From NCBI GenBank assembly GCA_047967505.1, contig CM106538.1: 64,000 bases of DNA; one strand, given 5' to 3'. The position numbers and the translations under genes are program-made. Below are positions 9,625 to 19,897 of this stretch, piece after piece. Source of the DNA: Dipteris shenzhenensis. Lineage: Eukaryota; Polypodiophyta; Polypodiopsida; Gleicheniales. The notes beneath the pieces are model-generated. The model saw only the letters and a program-made list of their open reading frames with translations, was not told the DNA's origin and did not search any database. Numbering within the stretch: the first letter of the stretch is position 1; every line of letters starts with the position of its first letter.

Positions 9625-10437
9625 CGGGAGAAAGGGGGGTAGAAAAAAGGGAAAGGAGGAGAGGAGGGAGCGGGGGGAAGGGGCGAGAAGGGGAGGGGTA
9701 AAGGGGAGAGGCTGAGGGGCTGAAGGGGAGGGGGGCAAGCTGAGAGGGAGGGAGGGGGCAGGCTAGGAAGAGGAAAGGGAGAGGAAGGAGATGCAAGAAG
9801 GGGGCAGGCTTAGGGGCAGGGAGGGGGAGGGCTGAGAGGGAGAGGAGAGGGAGAGGAAGGAGAGGGAGGGGCAGGGAGGGGGCGAGGAGCAGGCTGAGAG
9901 GGGGAGGAGAGGGAGCGGGGAGTGAAGGGAAGGGGGAGGAGAGGGAGAGGAGGGGGCAGGCTGAGAGGAAGAGAGGGGGCGGAGAGGCAGGGAGGGGGCG
10001 GGGGAGCAGGCAGGGAGGGGGCGAAGAGGCAGGGAGGGGGCGGGGGAGCAAGGGGCGGGCTGAGAGGCAGGGAGGGGGCAGAGAGGCAGGGAGGGGGTGA
10101 GGGAGCAGGCAGGGAGGGGGCAGAGAGGCAGGGAGGGGGTGGGGGAGCAGGGGGCAGGCTAAGAGGCAGGGAGGGTGCGGAGAGGCAGAGAGGGGGTGGG
10201 GGAGCAGGCAGGGAGGGGGCAGAGAGGCAGGGAGGGGGCGAGGGAGCAGGCAGGGAGGGGGCGGGGGAGCAGGCTGAGAGGGGGAGGAGAGGAAGCGGGC
10301 TGGAAGGGGGCGGGCTGAAGGGGAGGAGGGGAAGGGAGGGAGCGGCTGAGGGAGAGGGAGGGGCTGAGGGAAAGGGAGAGAGGGAGGGACGGGGGCTGAG
10401 GGAGAGGGTGCAGCAAGGGAGCGGGGAGGAGCAGCAG
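9625..10437 (-). repeat. Pyrimidine-rich 5' tract of LINE b
   Basis: About 800 bp of nearly pure G/A on the plus strand, that is C/T in LINE sense. From about 9990 to 10270 it is a visible minisatellite built of units such as GAGGCAGGGAGGGGGC alternating with GAGCAGGCAGGGAGGGGG. It sits directly upstream of ORF1 as in LINEs a and g, and is longer than theirs. Reading frames inside it are compositional artefacts. Confidence 0.75.
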
Positions 10438-10867
10438 CCTCTAGAAATATTTGGAGTTTATGGAGATGGAGAATTTAAGTGGAACCATGGGTAAGCCTTC
10501 TTAGTTTGAAAATTCCACTTGGCATTTTAATGGTTTTTGGTGCCCCATTTATGGTAGAGATATTTGGAACTTACCTATAAGATTTTGCAGGCTCATTGGA
10601 AATTATTAGATGGATGTTACAGAGATGACAATCTAGGATTTGACATGGTAGAGAGAATAGGTAGAAAAGGCCTTCTATGCTGCCAAATTCCCGATCATAC
10701 ATGCATCTTCAATGACATTGGGGTGGATATGTGCGGCTGAGCTGTGAGCTCTCATTCCCGTGAATGTTGTGATAGAATCATGCACCACTAAAGCTTGGGA
10801 ATGGCATGAAAGGCATCTAAACACTGCTTGAGAATCGGCATTTGGGATTATGAGGTTCACCTGCATT
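10438..10867. other. Unassigned sequence left of LINE c
   Basis: About 430 bp between LINE b and LINE c that match no element here. A 63-codon minus frame (10866-10675) contains a CxxC pair but nothing I recognise. Together with 14437-14707 this is the DNA into which LINE c inserted, so the two pieces were once continuous. Confidence 0.5.
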
Positions 10868-10882
10868 GAACCTTAGTTGCAG
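10868..10882. repeat. Left target-site duplication of LINE c
   Basis: GAACCTTAGTTGCAG, 15 bp, repeated exactly at 14422-14436 just after the poly(A) of LINE c. Confidence 0.92.
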
Positions 10883-13054
10883 CAGCGTCTCCGTGATTCG
10901 CAGGGCATCATGCACACTTACCCGCAGAAGATTTTAGACCTAACCATAGGTTTCTACAGCCAGCACTTTCAGACGACCCCAGCTGGTCTTGTGGCCCGAG
11001 AGGTAGTTTGGGATCACGTTCCGACAGTAGTCTCGCAAGATTTATGCAACCAACTGGAGGAGCCTTTCACAAATGAGGAGCTCTGGGAAGCCCTCAAGGC
11101 TCTCCCGACCCAAAAGTGTCCAGGCAAGGATGGCTTGACTCTGGCCTTCTTCCGAAACTTCTGGGAGATTATCTACACCCTTTTCCGATTAGCTTGCTAG
11201 GAGGTATTTGACACAGGCTCCCTCCCTTAGTCCCTGAGTAGGGGGTGAATTCGCTTGATCCCAAAAGAGGGAGATGGGTTAGACATACGAGATCCTCGCC
11301 AAGGTCTTGAGCTTGCGGTTATGGCCCCATCGTAACATCCAAGAGCGCAGCATCTTGGACAACATCTTCACGTTCTAGGAGGCAGTGCATTGTGGTCCAA
11401 GGAGGAGTCATAGCCACTAGCCTTCCTTCTCTTGGATTTTGAGAAGGCCTACAACAAGGTGGAGGGTACTATGCGGCGATTGGGTTTCTCAGATAGATGG
11501 GTCAGAGGAGTTTCTGTGCTTTATACGGGGGGCTCTAGTCAGATGCTTATCGGAGGACACACGAGCGAGGCATTTCCTCTCTCTCGCTGGGTCTGCCAGG
11601 GCTGCCCACTCGCTCCCTTCCTCTTCTTGTTTGTGGCGGAGGCTTTGGGCTATTACTTGAGATCACAGGTGGCGGGCCTCACAGGTTTAAGGCTCCCAAT
11701 CAGACAACTCCCAATCAGACAAGAGGAGGAGCTGCTTCACTCGGAGTTTGCAGATGACACAGCCTTGCATGTTGAGGGCACCACAGTGAGTTTGGAGAGA
11801 GTCAGGGGCTCCCTGGCTATCTACTGTGAGGCCTCGGGTGCACAGATCAACTGGAAAAAATCCATAGGTTTCTTCATAGGCTTTGAGGAGTCACAAGAGA
11901 TTCATGAGTGGGGGAGTGACTTTGGCTTCAGATGGATACTGCGGGGCCAAACAGCGAGATACCTCGGATGCCAGGTTAGTATTGACATTACAGCAGAGAG
12001 CAAATTGCCCCGGCGGTCCTTGAGAGTGTTCGGCACAAGTTTCTCTACTGGCGACCAAACTCTCTCTAGTAGGTCGCACCTTAGTGGCAAACTAGGTCCT
12101 TCTTGCCATGGCCTGGTATATCGCCTCCTGCTGGTGCTTTCATAGAGGATGCATTGGGCAGCTCTGGCAGTTGATTCGGAATTCCTTTGGGCAGGTTTGG
12201 ATAGCACGAGGAACACTAGAGCCCAGGTTGCTTGGCAGACGGTGATCATGCCGCAAGCACAGGGAGGCTTGGGTATCATTGATCCGAAGATGCAGAGCAG
12301 AGCCCTCCTAAGCAAGCTGGTTGTTCGCGGCCCCCTAGGTGCAGATCCTTGGAAACTCCTCTTATAGGAGGGCTTCTAAGGAACACCCCACGCACTGGGG
12401 GACAGTGGCAGCCTTCACACAGATGGATCTTCTCAGAGGCCCCCCTTACGGGGAAGGGTTCCTTCTCTATGAGGAGCCTCCATAGGGTCTAGCAGAGACT
12501 GGTAGGGGATCTCATTCGTGCTCTACCCAGATGCAAAGAAGAGTTTGAGTGTCAGCCCCTTATGTGGCACCCAGAGATCAGAGATTAGGAGGGGCGTATG
12601 CTCGGACAACATACTCACATTGGTTAGGCACAGTGGGACAGTGGTCCGGCCGGGTCTTTTGGCCAATGGAGCAGATTACCCATGGAGGTAGAGGTGAGGC
12701 TTGACGCCCTAGCGCATCTGCGAGGGGCAGGGCAGCAGATGAGCGAGATTGACTTAACCATTCCTGAGTCCTGGTGGGAGGGACTTCGCGCATGGAGAGA
12801 CAGTAGATGGTTGGGGTAGTTTTCTCGTATTGGTATCCCCTTGAGGATGTTGATCCAGCGATGCAGCACGCACCCCGGCTTCTTCTGTGTAGGACCTGGA
12901 GGCCTACTTCAGCCACTCCCTGAGAGAGACCCTGAGATGGATGGGAGTCTTGATGGGATTCACTGGTAGATGATCAGAGTGGTGGGATGTTTGGGGAAGG
13001 AGTGGCACATTGACCCTCCCAGTATCTCAGAGCAGGATGCCCCTAGATGGCGCC
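10883..13054 (+). pseudogene. LINE c ORF2, reverse transcriptase region
   Basis: This region encodes the reverse transcriptase that copies LINE RNA at the nicked target. The N-terminal part (to 11200) shows FTNEELWEALKALPTQKCPG and DGLTLAFFRNFW, matching the fingers region. After several stops the catalytic part resumes at 11432 with LLLDFEKAYNKVEG (first Asp), VCQGCPLAPFLFLFVAEAL and EFADDTALHVEG, the metal-binding DD box. A 15-bp duplication gives LPIRQLPIRQ near 11695. Beyond ARYLGCQVSIDI (about 11960) homology continues in broken frames to the solo LTR at 13055, including SEQDAPRWR. Frameshifts and stops make it non-functional. Confidence 0.85.
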
Positions 13055-14039
13055 TGATGACAACCATGTCACCAGTCTGACCAGGTGACAACTATGTCAG
13101 GGAGCAGAGTCCAGATGACAACCACGTCATTGGGTGACAACTATGTCAGACAACTGACCAGGGTGACAACTATGTCAAACAACTGACCAGATGACAACCA
13201 TGTCAGCGAGCTGACCAGATGACAACTATGTCGGTGAGCGAACAAGGTGATCGCAATGTCACCATGTCAAGCAGGTGTATGTCAATGGTGGTGCAGGGGC
13301 CAACCCAAGAGCTCACATGGAGAAGATAAATGCACACCAGCAGTCAGTCAGTCAAAGGGCTAAGCGGTGCACAGAGAGGTGCACATGGGGTAATCATATC
13401 ACCAACTGGGAGGAGGCTGGCAAGTCAGAAGTGGTTGAAGCCATTCCAAGGGGTGGAATGGCTAAGAGACCAAGAGCCACTACCAATGAGAGGGAGGAAA
13501 TGAGATTTTCAGCGAGAGAGAGGGACCCTCCACGAGAGCGGAGGGGATGATGGGGATAGGGAGAGGAGGGAGAGGGGCATTCTATGATGGTAAGGGGAAT
13601 AGAGAGTGACACAGAGGTTTTGGGTGAGCTACTGATGTACTTCTCTTCTACTCTGAATACTATGCTTCACCCCCTCTCTATTCGCAACTGTAGCTTCCCT
13701 TCATCTCGTGTATTTCCCTCTTCATCCCCCTTCACTTGGTATAACGGTACCCATGTTATGTGGCTTGAGTTCTCTTGTGTTCATGTTGAGGGATGGCTCT
13801 TGTAACTTCGTTTTGCTAGGCCTTGCATCACTCTTGCACCTCTTGCACTCACTCTCACCTTTGGTGACACCATTGTTTTCATGCATTCCATCGTTGACAA
13901 CATCGTTCTGCATGCACCATCGTCGTTGACAACATTGTTCTACATGCACCCTCGGTGACCCTCGCTTACTTGCTCCTCACACCAGTGGCCCTAGGTCTCC
14001 GGTAACACTTCCGGAATTGTTAGGAACCCCCCCCTCACA
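13055..14039 (+). repeat. Solo LTR of the G1/G2 family inside LINE c
   Basis: A 985-bp block starting TGATGACAACC and ending CCCCCCCCTCACA. The last 60 bp match the LTR ends of G1 and G2 (CCAGTGGCC, CTCCGGTAACACTTCCGGAA, TTAGGAACCCC). The first 210 bp are degenerate repeats of GACAACTATGTCA, as in the GTCA-rich LTR starts of its relatives. LINE c coding similarity runs up to it and resumes after it, so it is an insertion reduced to one LTR, presumably by LTR-LTR recombination. I could not find a matching 5-bp target duplication (GCGCC against TAGGT). Confidence 0.75.
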
Positions 14040-14420
14040 TAGGTGAGCACCTGGTTCCACCCTCGGCTACCCTAGTTGCCATCTGGCAGGATATCATTTA
14101 CACATTACAATCCACCAGGAAGCGCTTCAGGCTTCAGGGCGACTATTGAGAGGCGTGCTCATTTCTGCAAGGCTTGGCCTACATGAGTTTTCTACATCTT
14201 CACCCCGCGAGGGATTTGCTGGTTATATAGTCGCCCCACTTAGCTCTGTTAGCCCTAGTACCAGAGATCCCCTAGGCAGTGAGCTGGGTTTCTCTAGAAC
14301 ATGCCGGTTCTTTCTTTCAGCCTTTTCTAGTTTTCTCCATACTCGGCACGTTCGGGGCTGCTGTCTTGTATGAAATCTTTCAAGCATTAATAGACGGTTC
14401 CTTTCTTTGAAAAAAAAAAA
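14040..14420 (+). pseudogene. LINE c ORF2 C-terminus, 3' UTR and poly(A)
   Basis: Translation after the solo LTR gives ATLVAIWQDIIYTLQSTRKR, which aligns with the C-terminal segment of other copies (TLASIWTDIVHTLMTVWTG). A non-coding 3' UTR follows, ending GCATTAATAGACGG and 11 A residues. The 3' terminus is related to, but distinct from, the CTTAATAGAAGT end of the main LINE subfamily. Confidence 0.75.
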
Positions 14421-14421
14421 G

Positions 14422-14436
14422 GAACCTTAGTTGCAG
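14422..14436. repeat. Right target-site duplication of LINE c
   Basis: Exact second copy of the 15-bp target GAACCTTAGTTGCAG. Confidence 0.92.
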
Positions 14437-14707
14437 GACTGGAGTCCATGAGTTCCCATGGAAACCACAACTTAGGTCGATGCCATGATCTGTAGCCTGT
14501 GGACCTCAAGAAAACAACCTCCTTCACCTGATATACTCCCTCAAAGGTTTCTTTGATGGTAGATTTCAATGGAGGCATGTTGCAAGGAAGAAGTGGTGGT
14601 ACTTTGTTAAAAAGGTGACTTCTCCACCACTGGGCTCAATACTCTTCCTCTGTTATTGCAATTGCCACACTCTAGCTTCCCATTTCCTGCATAGAGTTGG
14701 TACATTG
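14437..14707. other. Unassigned sequence right of LINE c
   Basis: Continuation of the pre-insertion site of LINE c. A 63-codon minus frame (14578-14387) with ETFEGVYQVKEVVFLRSTGY looks protein-like, but I cannot identify it and it has no extended partner. It could be a relic of an older element or a host exon. Confidence 0.4.
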
Positions 14708-14878
14708 AGGTGGCACTTTCAGCCTCTTGTTGGTTTCTTTCCAAATTGTACTGAGGTTTCTATTGACCCGTTCTAGGTGAATTTTTTTGTTCATGCCATG
14801 CATGATGTATTTCCGCTCTGAGCTAGCACTTGTGGATTTATTTCATACTTAATAGAAGTTCTTTTCATGAAAAAAAAA
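14708..14878 (+). mobile_element. LINE 3'-end fragment with poly(A)
   Basis: Starts with GGTGGCACTTTCAGCC, the last coding segment of the LINE family. It contains GCATGATGTATTTCCG and ACTTAATAGAAGTTC and ends in nine A residues (14870-14878). It is a strongly 5'-truncated insertion of about 170 bp. No target duplication was found. Confidence 0.8.
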
Positions 14879-15222
14879 GACTTGTTGTCACAATTCTGCT
14901 AAAACAGATACAAACTCATTGGCTAGAGATTGCCTAAGGAAGTAAAGCACCCTAAATCTAAGAAAAAGAAAGGATTCTCCAATTACTGAGGTTAGCAGTA
15001 TCAACAAGATCCTCCTTTTTGTTTTGTACCTCCTCATTAGAGGTGGGTCATAATTTGAGATGGTAGGCTTCTAGTTATGCTCAACACACAGAGCCTGTCA
15101 CCAAATTGATACTTCTCCCAAAACATAAAGAAGAATCTTTATTGCATTGACGGTGTGGTCAAGAAAGTTGACTTTTAACTAGAATAAGCTTTGTTTTACT
15201 TTTGCTTTGCATTGATACTCAG
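14879..15222. other. Unassigned AT-rich gap
   Basis: About 340 bp between two LINE pieces. Around 14925-14975 a short stretch (ARDC-like, followed by lysine-rich codons) weakly resembles the LINE ORF1 zinc knuckle. I see nothing else. Confidence 0.4.
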
Positions 15223-17330
15223 ACACAGGCTTTGTGCATGGCAGGAGCATTTTTTATAATATCTTTTCCTTTTGGGAAGCCACAGAGTGGGCTATGCAGA
15301 GAGTGGGCAGAGGCTAGCAGTTTTACTCTTGGACTTCGAGAAAGCCTATGACAGAGTAGATTGGGGTTTTCTTGAGGGCACTCTTCTACGGTTTGGATTT
15401 TCAGATGCTTGGATCAGAGGGGTGGCCTCCCTTTACAAATCAGCCCACAGCCAGGTTTTGATTGGAGGGGTAAGGGGTGACAGGTTTCAGATTTCTAGAT
15501 CAGTTCGTCAGGGATGCCCTTTAGCCCCCTTCCTCTTTCTTTTTGTGGCAGAAGCTATGAGTATCTTCCTTAGATCTCAGGCTGAGCTTTTTGGGCTGAG
15601 ATTGCCCTTGAGACACGAGCAGGAGCTTTTTGACTGTGAGTTGGCTGATGACACTGCTATTTTTATTGAGGCCTCTTCGCAGTCACTTGATTCTTTCCGG
15701 ACAGCCTTGGATATTTTTTGCTCAACTGCAAGGGCACACATTAACTGGCATAAATCCTTTGGCTTTTGGATCAGTGATGAGGACACTCCAGGCTAGGGAG
15801 TTGACATTGGTTTTTCTTGGATTCAGAGGGGTGTTCCTATCAGGTATTTGGGATGCCAGGTAGGATTGGACATCTCTCCAGCACAGCAGTTTGCCCCAGT
15901 ACTAGAAAGTATAAGGAAAAAGCTCCTTTTCTGGAGCTCTACCAAACTCGACCTTGCATCTAGAGTTGTGGTAGTGAACCAGGTTCTCTTGGCCACCTCC
16001 TGCTTTGTGTGTTCTTACTGGTGCCGGTCTAGGGATTGCATCACTCAGCTCATCAGACCAGTCAGGAATTTTTTATGGAGTGGACTTGATGGCACAGTAG
16101 ATGTTGCAGCAAGGGTGGCCTGGGAGACCATTATTCTCCCTACATGTGAAGGGAGCCTTAATGTCATTGACCCGGACTTGCAGTGCAAGGCATTGCTTTG
16201 TAAGGTGGTGGTGAGGGGACTCATGCCTGGGCAGGAACCTTGGAAGGATTTCTTTTTTGGACGCATTCAAGCTTGCACACCAACCTTGGAAGATGATTGG
16301 GTAGACAGCCCTCACTGGATTTTCACTTCAGCCCCTCTCAGATCTCCTGCCTCTCCTCTCATGACTGCCATCCTGAAAGCTTGGGGGAGCTTCAGGAACA
16401 CTCTTCGAAGGATTTCACCTTCTACCGTTGAAGAGATTGATAGGCACCCGATCATTTGGAATGATAGTATTCTTGACGAGCATGCCAGACCACTGGGCAC
16501 TTCCCATTACATGCAGTGGTCTAAATGGGAGAGGCCCCGTCTACACAGTAGGCACTTGGAAATCTTTTATCAGGCTACTTGAGGATCAGAGACTGCAGTC
16601 TGTGAGTCACCTCAGAGGGGTAGCACGCAGATTTAGCAGATAGATGCAGCCATCCCGGTGGAATGGATAGTTGAGTTGCCTATTACTTCCACCACTTGGA
16701 TGGGGGCTTTTTCGAGGACATCAGTTCCTTTACAGGTGATCGCTCTCCAAGGTCTCGGGGAAGACGCACTGGTCTTTGATGTTGGGGATGGAGGTTTACT
16801 TTCTACATCCAAGGATGGCATTCTTCTTGAGGTTGCCTTTCAGCCTGTCAGGATTGCTGGTTTTGTGGATCATGGAGCGGGCTTGCAGTGGTACTTAGAC
16901 CCCGACCCTTTGCTCTTGGCCTTGGGATCCTGGAGGTTCTGATTATATGGAGGTGCACCTATCAAGTGCTGCAGTGGGACCCAGGAGAGTGGGAGTGGAT
17001 AGATCATGGGCGGGATTCCCTTCTTTTGTTTCACGGTTGGTAATGCCAAGAGATTTCAGCTGAACAGTAGGGGTTGGATTCCCTCCAGAGCCCCCCATTG
17101 GGAAAGCTTCTTCATCTGCGTAGAAATTTCTGGAGGAGGCTCTGGAAATCCCTCAAAAATAGAAAGATCACTCTTTTCTTTTGGCTTTCTATTCATGGAG
17201 GGATTGCAGTGAACCTGTGGAGATCATGATTTGGGGCTGATCCCACTTGTTCTCGATGTCATTCTACAGAGGAGTCAGTGTGACATTGCCTTTGGGACTG
17301 CAGTCAGGCGAGGACTGTTTGGAAAGGGAT
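15223..17330 (+). pseudogene. LINE d ORF2, reverse transcriptase to zf-RVT
   Basis: The reverse transcriptase starts near GFVHGRSIF and carries VLLLDFEKAYDRVDWGFLEG, then VRQGCPLAPFLFLFVAEAM, then ELADDTAIFIEA at 15638-15660. The box is LADD, as in LINEs f and g. A stop at 15796 and a frameshift split it from the thumb/connection part (GCQVGLDISPAQQFAPVLES from 15848 to 16582: NPLFVCSYW-type, MPGQEPWKDFFFGRIQA). Further pieces at 16658-16942 and 17006-17212 lead to the zf-RVT zinc domain (CSRCHSTEESV, CLWDCSQARTVW in a broken frame), where the copia LTR enters at 17331. It is inactive. Confidence 0.85.
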
Positions 17331-17682
17331 TGTTGAGATATCGAGCTCCACTTGCGATATGCCAGGGTGACCGTTGTGCATTTATGTCACCGACTTGTTA
17401 GCTACAGATGCGTTTGGTACACTGTCCATGAATAATAGCTGGATGACAGCTATCCTTATCTACTCTAGTTCGTGGCTCAGTTAGTATGCCACCTTAGTTA
17501 GTTGAGTTTGGTTTGAGACCCACATATAGGGTTCTTCTATTTTTTTGTACTAGAGTTCTTTTGGCTTTCACAACTAAGAAGAGGAAAACTATTTTTAGCC
17601 TTCACCTTTGTGTGTATTCCCCCATTGTGTATGTGAGAAAGCCGCAAGTGAGACTCCTTCCCTCTCTCCCACTATCTTCACA
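17331..17682 (+). repeat. 5' LTR of the copia element
   Basis: Starts TGTTGAGATATCGAG and ends TATCTTCACA. It differs from the 3' LTR at 13 positions, mostly transitions. Confidence 0.93.
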
Positions 17683-17695
17683 TGGTATCAGAGCC
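17683..17695 (+). other. Primer binding site (initiator Met-tRNA type)
   Basis: TGGTATCAGAGCC directly follows the 5' LTR. It is the usual plant copia minus-strand primer site. Confidence 0.9.
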
Positions 17696-18225
17696 TTGTT
17701 CGTGGTAAGGAGCTAAAGAAAACAAATCAAGTTCGCGGTGTCCTGGTAAGAGGACCAGTGTTGCTTTCCTTTTTCGAGTTTGGGAGCAAATCTCTACAGG
17801 AAGCACAGCCGGAAGTGCAAGAGTGCACTGTCTCAGATTGAGACGCCCTTCGCAGTGTGGCGAGAGGGCAGTATATGCTGCAGGCAAGGGCAAAGCCCTT
17901 GGTGACTTTATTTTTCTGATTCGAGGCCGTTTCAGAGCCCGTTTTGAAGGCGGAAGTTCTTCGCAGGCACTCAAAAAAAGACCCTGCTTTTGCTGTGCGA
18001 CCACTGCTCTACTGGTCGGTGAAAAGTTGCCGCAGAAATTGCATCGTATGCCTGTGCACAGAGATATTGGGAGTTGCAGAGTCATGCTTATTGCCTGTTG
18101 ATGCAAAATCGTCACTAGGAAGTGACTGTGTGGTCAAATACCACTTTCGTCAGTTTTGCAGATCTGCCCGTGTGAGGCAAAAGCTGTGTTTTTTGCAGTG
18201 ACAGAATATTTTGCAGTGTTCTGTA

Positions 18226-18684
18226 ATGGCGTCTGATTCTCTTTCACAGATTGTCACTGAAAAGCTTGACAAGAATAACTTCCAGGCATGGAAGTTTAGA
18301 ATGACGAATTTCCTTATGGGAAAAGGTTATTGGGAGTTCATTATAGGAAATGAAGAAGAACCAGTTCTTCCTAATGTTCCCAATCAATAGGAAATGCAGG
18401 CATTTAAAGGATGGCATGAGAGAGCCAGAAAAGTTATGTACTGGCTGTCTATCAGTATTTCGGATTCTATGATTATGCATATTCAGGATGCAAGTACACC
18501 AAAGGAGGCATGGGATACTTTGGCAAAAATGTATAGCACAAATATGCAAGCCAGGAAAATGCAGCTCAAGCAGGAGTTGCACAATGTGCAGAGAGAAAAT
18601 ATGAGCATCAATGACTACCACATGAAGGTGAAGAAAATTGCAGATGCACTTGCTTCCATTGGGTCGCCAGTGGAAGATGATGAT
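18226..18684 (+). pseudogene. copia Gag, N-terminal part
   Basis: Gag forms the particle that packages copia RNA. The ATG at 18226 (MASDSLSQIVTEKLD) opens a frame of exactly 153 codons to the G2 insertion. Motifs typical of this family are NNFQAWKFRMTNFLMGKGYW, then HERARKVMYWLSISISDSM, then AWDTLAKMYS and INDYHMKVKKIADALASIG. A TAG at about 18388 (NQ, stop, EMQ) is probably a former CAG. After residues EDDD the frame is cut by G2 and continues without a shift at 29919 (LVSVTLNGLGKDYAQF). Upstream, 17696-18225 is an untranslated leader. Confidence 0.9.
18680..18684. repeat. Left target duplication of G2
   Basis: ATGAT, repeated at 29914-29918. Joining the copia sequence across it restores the Gag frame. 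Confidence 0.93.
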
Positions 18685-19815
18685 TGTTACCTTATCACAC
18701 GATGACCACCTGTCGACAGGCGTTGACCACATGACAACATCTGTTGACCACATGTTGACCATGTGTCAACACAAGTTAGCCACGCCATCACACGGGTTCA
18801 TCCAGGAGTACTATCAGAGGCTGTCAACCACAAGTCGACACATGTCAACCACAGGTCAACCAGGAGTATCGTGTCCAAAGTGATCTCATCAAGAGCTGCA
18901 CACATGGAGAGTGAGCTTAGCACATGGAGCAGTCAGGAGTATTTATATTTACATAGTGGTTCAGTGATACAGTGGTGCAATGGTGCGGTGAACCAGCTCA
19001 CCTACACATGGAGAATTTACACCATCGAGCTGGCGAGTCAGGGAGTCAGAAAGTCGCCGAAGCCATCAAGAGGTGCGGTGAAACAGCTCACCTACACATG
19101 GAGAATTTACACCATCAGGCTGGCGAGTCAGGGAGTCAGGAAGTCGCCGAAGCCATCAAGAGAGCCAGCGGCGCAACGGCTATCCTCAATAGCTAAGGAG
19201 ATAAGAGGATGACCAATGGGAAGAAAGGGGGGGATTCTCAGCGAAGAAGGGACCCTCCAAGGCGGGGGATGAGGATGAAGGAGAAGGGAGAGAGAGAAAA
19301 AGGGGGCATTCGGCATTCGGCACGGGAGCGAAAGAGAGGAGAGTGAGGAGAGATAGAGGCTAGATCTACGAGCTCGCCAAGGAGAGAATGTGGAGAGACT
19401 TGTGTGTACCCTTTGTCTACTATGGGGATAGACCTGTGTATTCTTGTGATTTGCGACTTGTGTATTCTTGTGACTTGCAACTTGTGACCTGGGGACACGT
19501 CCAGTGATATGTACATTGGCCAACTCGGTCACTTTCTCATCTCTCTTGTCTCTTCCCGATATGGGGATTGTTCACCAGTGTAGGATTTTCTTATTTTGCT
19601 TATGTTGTGGAGTTCACCGGTGATTGTCATGTTAGCATAGTGCACTCGTACATCGTCGTTCACTGCAGTATAGCATACGACACTCGCACACTACTGCACG
19701 GTGCGCTCTGCATGATCCATTGCATTAGAGCATTGCAAAACTCATGCTTCTCATGCCAGTGGCCTTTGGCCTCCGGTAACACCTCCGGAAGGATAGGAAC
19801 CCCTCCCCTCAAATA
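18685..19815 (+). repeat. 5' LTR of G2
   Basis: Starts TGTTACCTTATCACACG and ends CCCCTCAAATA (CA in the other copy). It contains GTTGACCACATG-type repeats at its start, a 90-bp tandem duplication (from about 18985 and 19075, beginning GCGGTGAACCAGCTCACC), and the family end block with TCCGGAA. Reading frames in it are not genes. Confidence 0.92.
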
Positions 19816-19897
19816 GTTTATGGCGATCGCGGTGGGACACTGCTGGTATTGAGTAGCACGAGTGAAGTGGTGATCTAGGGTCCTAGAGAGAGGTCTT

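Larger units (their letters stand above)
7591..10437 (-). mobile_element. LINE b (L1-like), 5' part only
   Basis: A minus-strand LINE copy: purine-rich tract on the plus strand (pyrimidine-rich in the sense direction), complete ORF1 and the first 138 codons of ORF2. It ends at 7591 inside the endonuclease, at the codons for DSW, next to G1. It has no 3' end or poly(A). Its 5' end is placed at about 10437, where the low-complexity tract stops. Confidence 0.85.
10883..14421 (+). mobile_element. LINE c, 5'-truncated, with intact insertion borders
   Basis: A LINE insertion bounded by a perfect 15-bp duplication. It begins in the linker before the reverse transcriptase and ends in an 11-A tail (14410-14420). 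It belongs to a more diverged subfamily: its reverse transcriptase box is FADD, where LINEs d, f and g have LADD. A solo LTR of the G1/G2 family (13055-14039) splits it, leaving about 2.55 kb of LINE sequence. Confidence 0.9.

Noticed and set aside
13055-13270. CRISPR-like array of GACAACTATGTCA units
   Set aside because: Units are degenerate, spacing is irregular and there are no unique spacers; it is the repeat-rich start of an LTR.
14387-14578. Host gene exon on the minus strand
   Set aside because: Protein-like but short, partly covering the LINE c tail, with no supporting splice structure; kept only as unassigned sequence.
18763-19212. 149-codon frame with an internal 30-residue repeat
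   Set aside because: It lies in the G2 LTR; the repeat is the 90-bp tandem duplication of the LTR and recurs with shifts in the other LTR.
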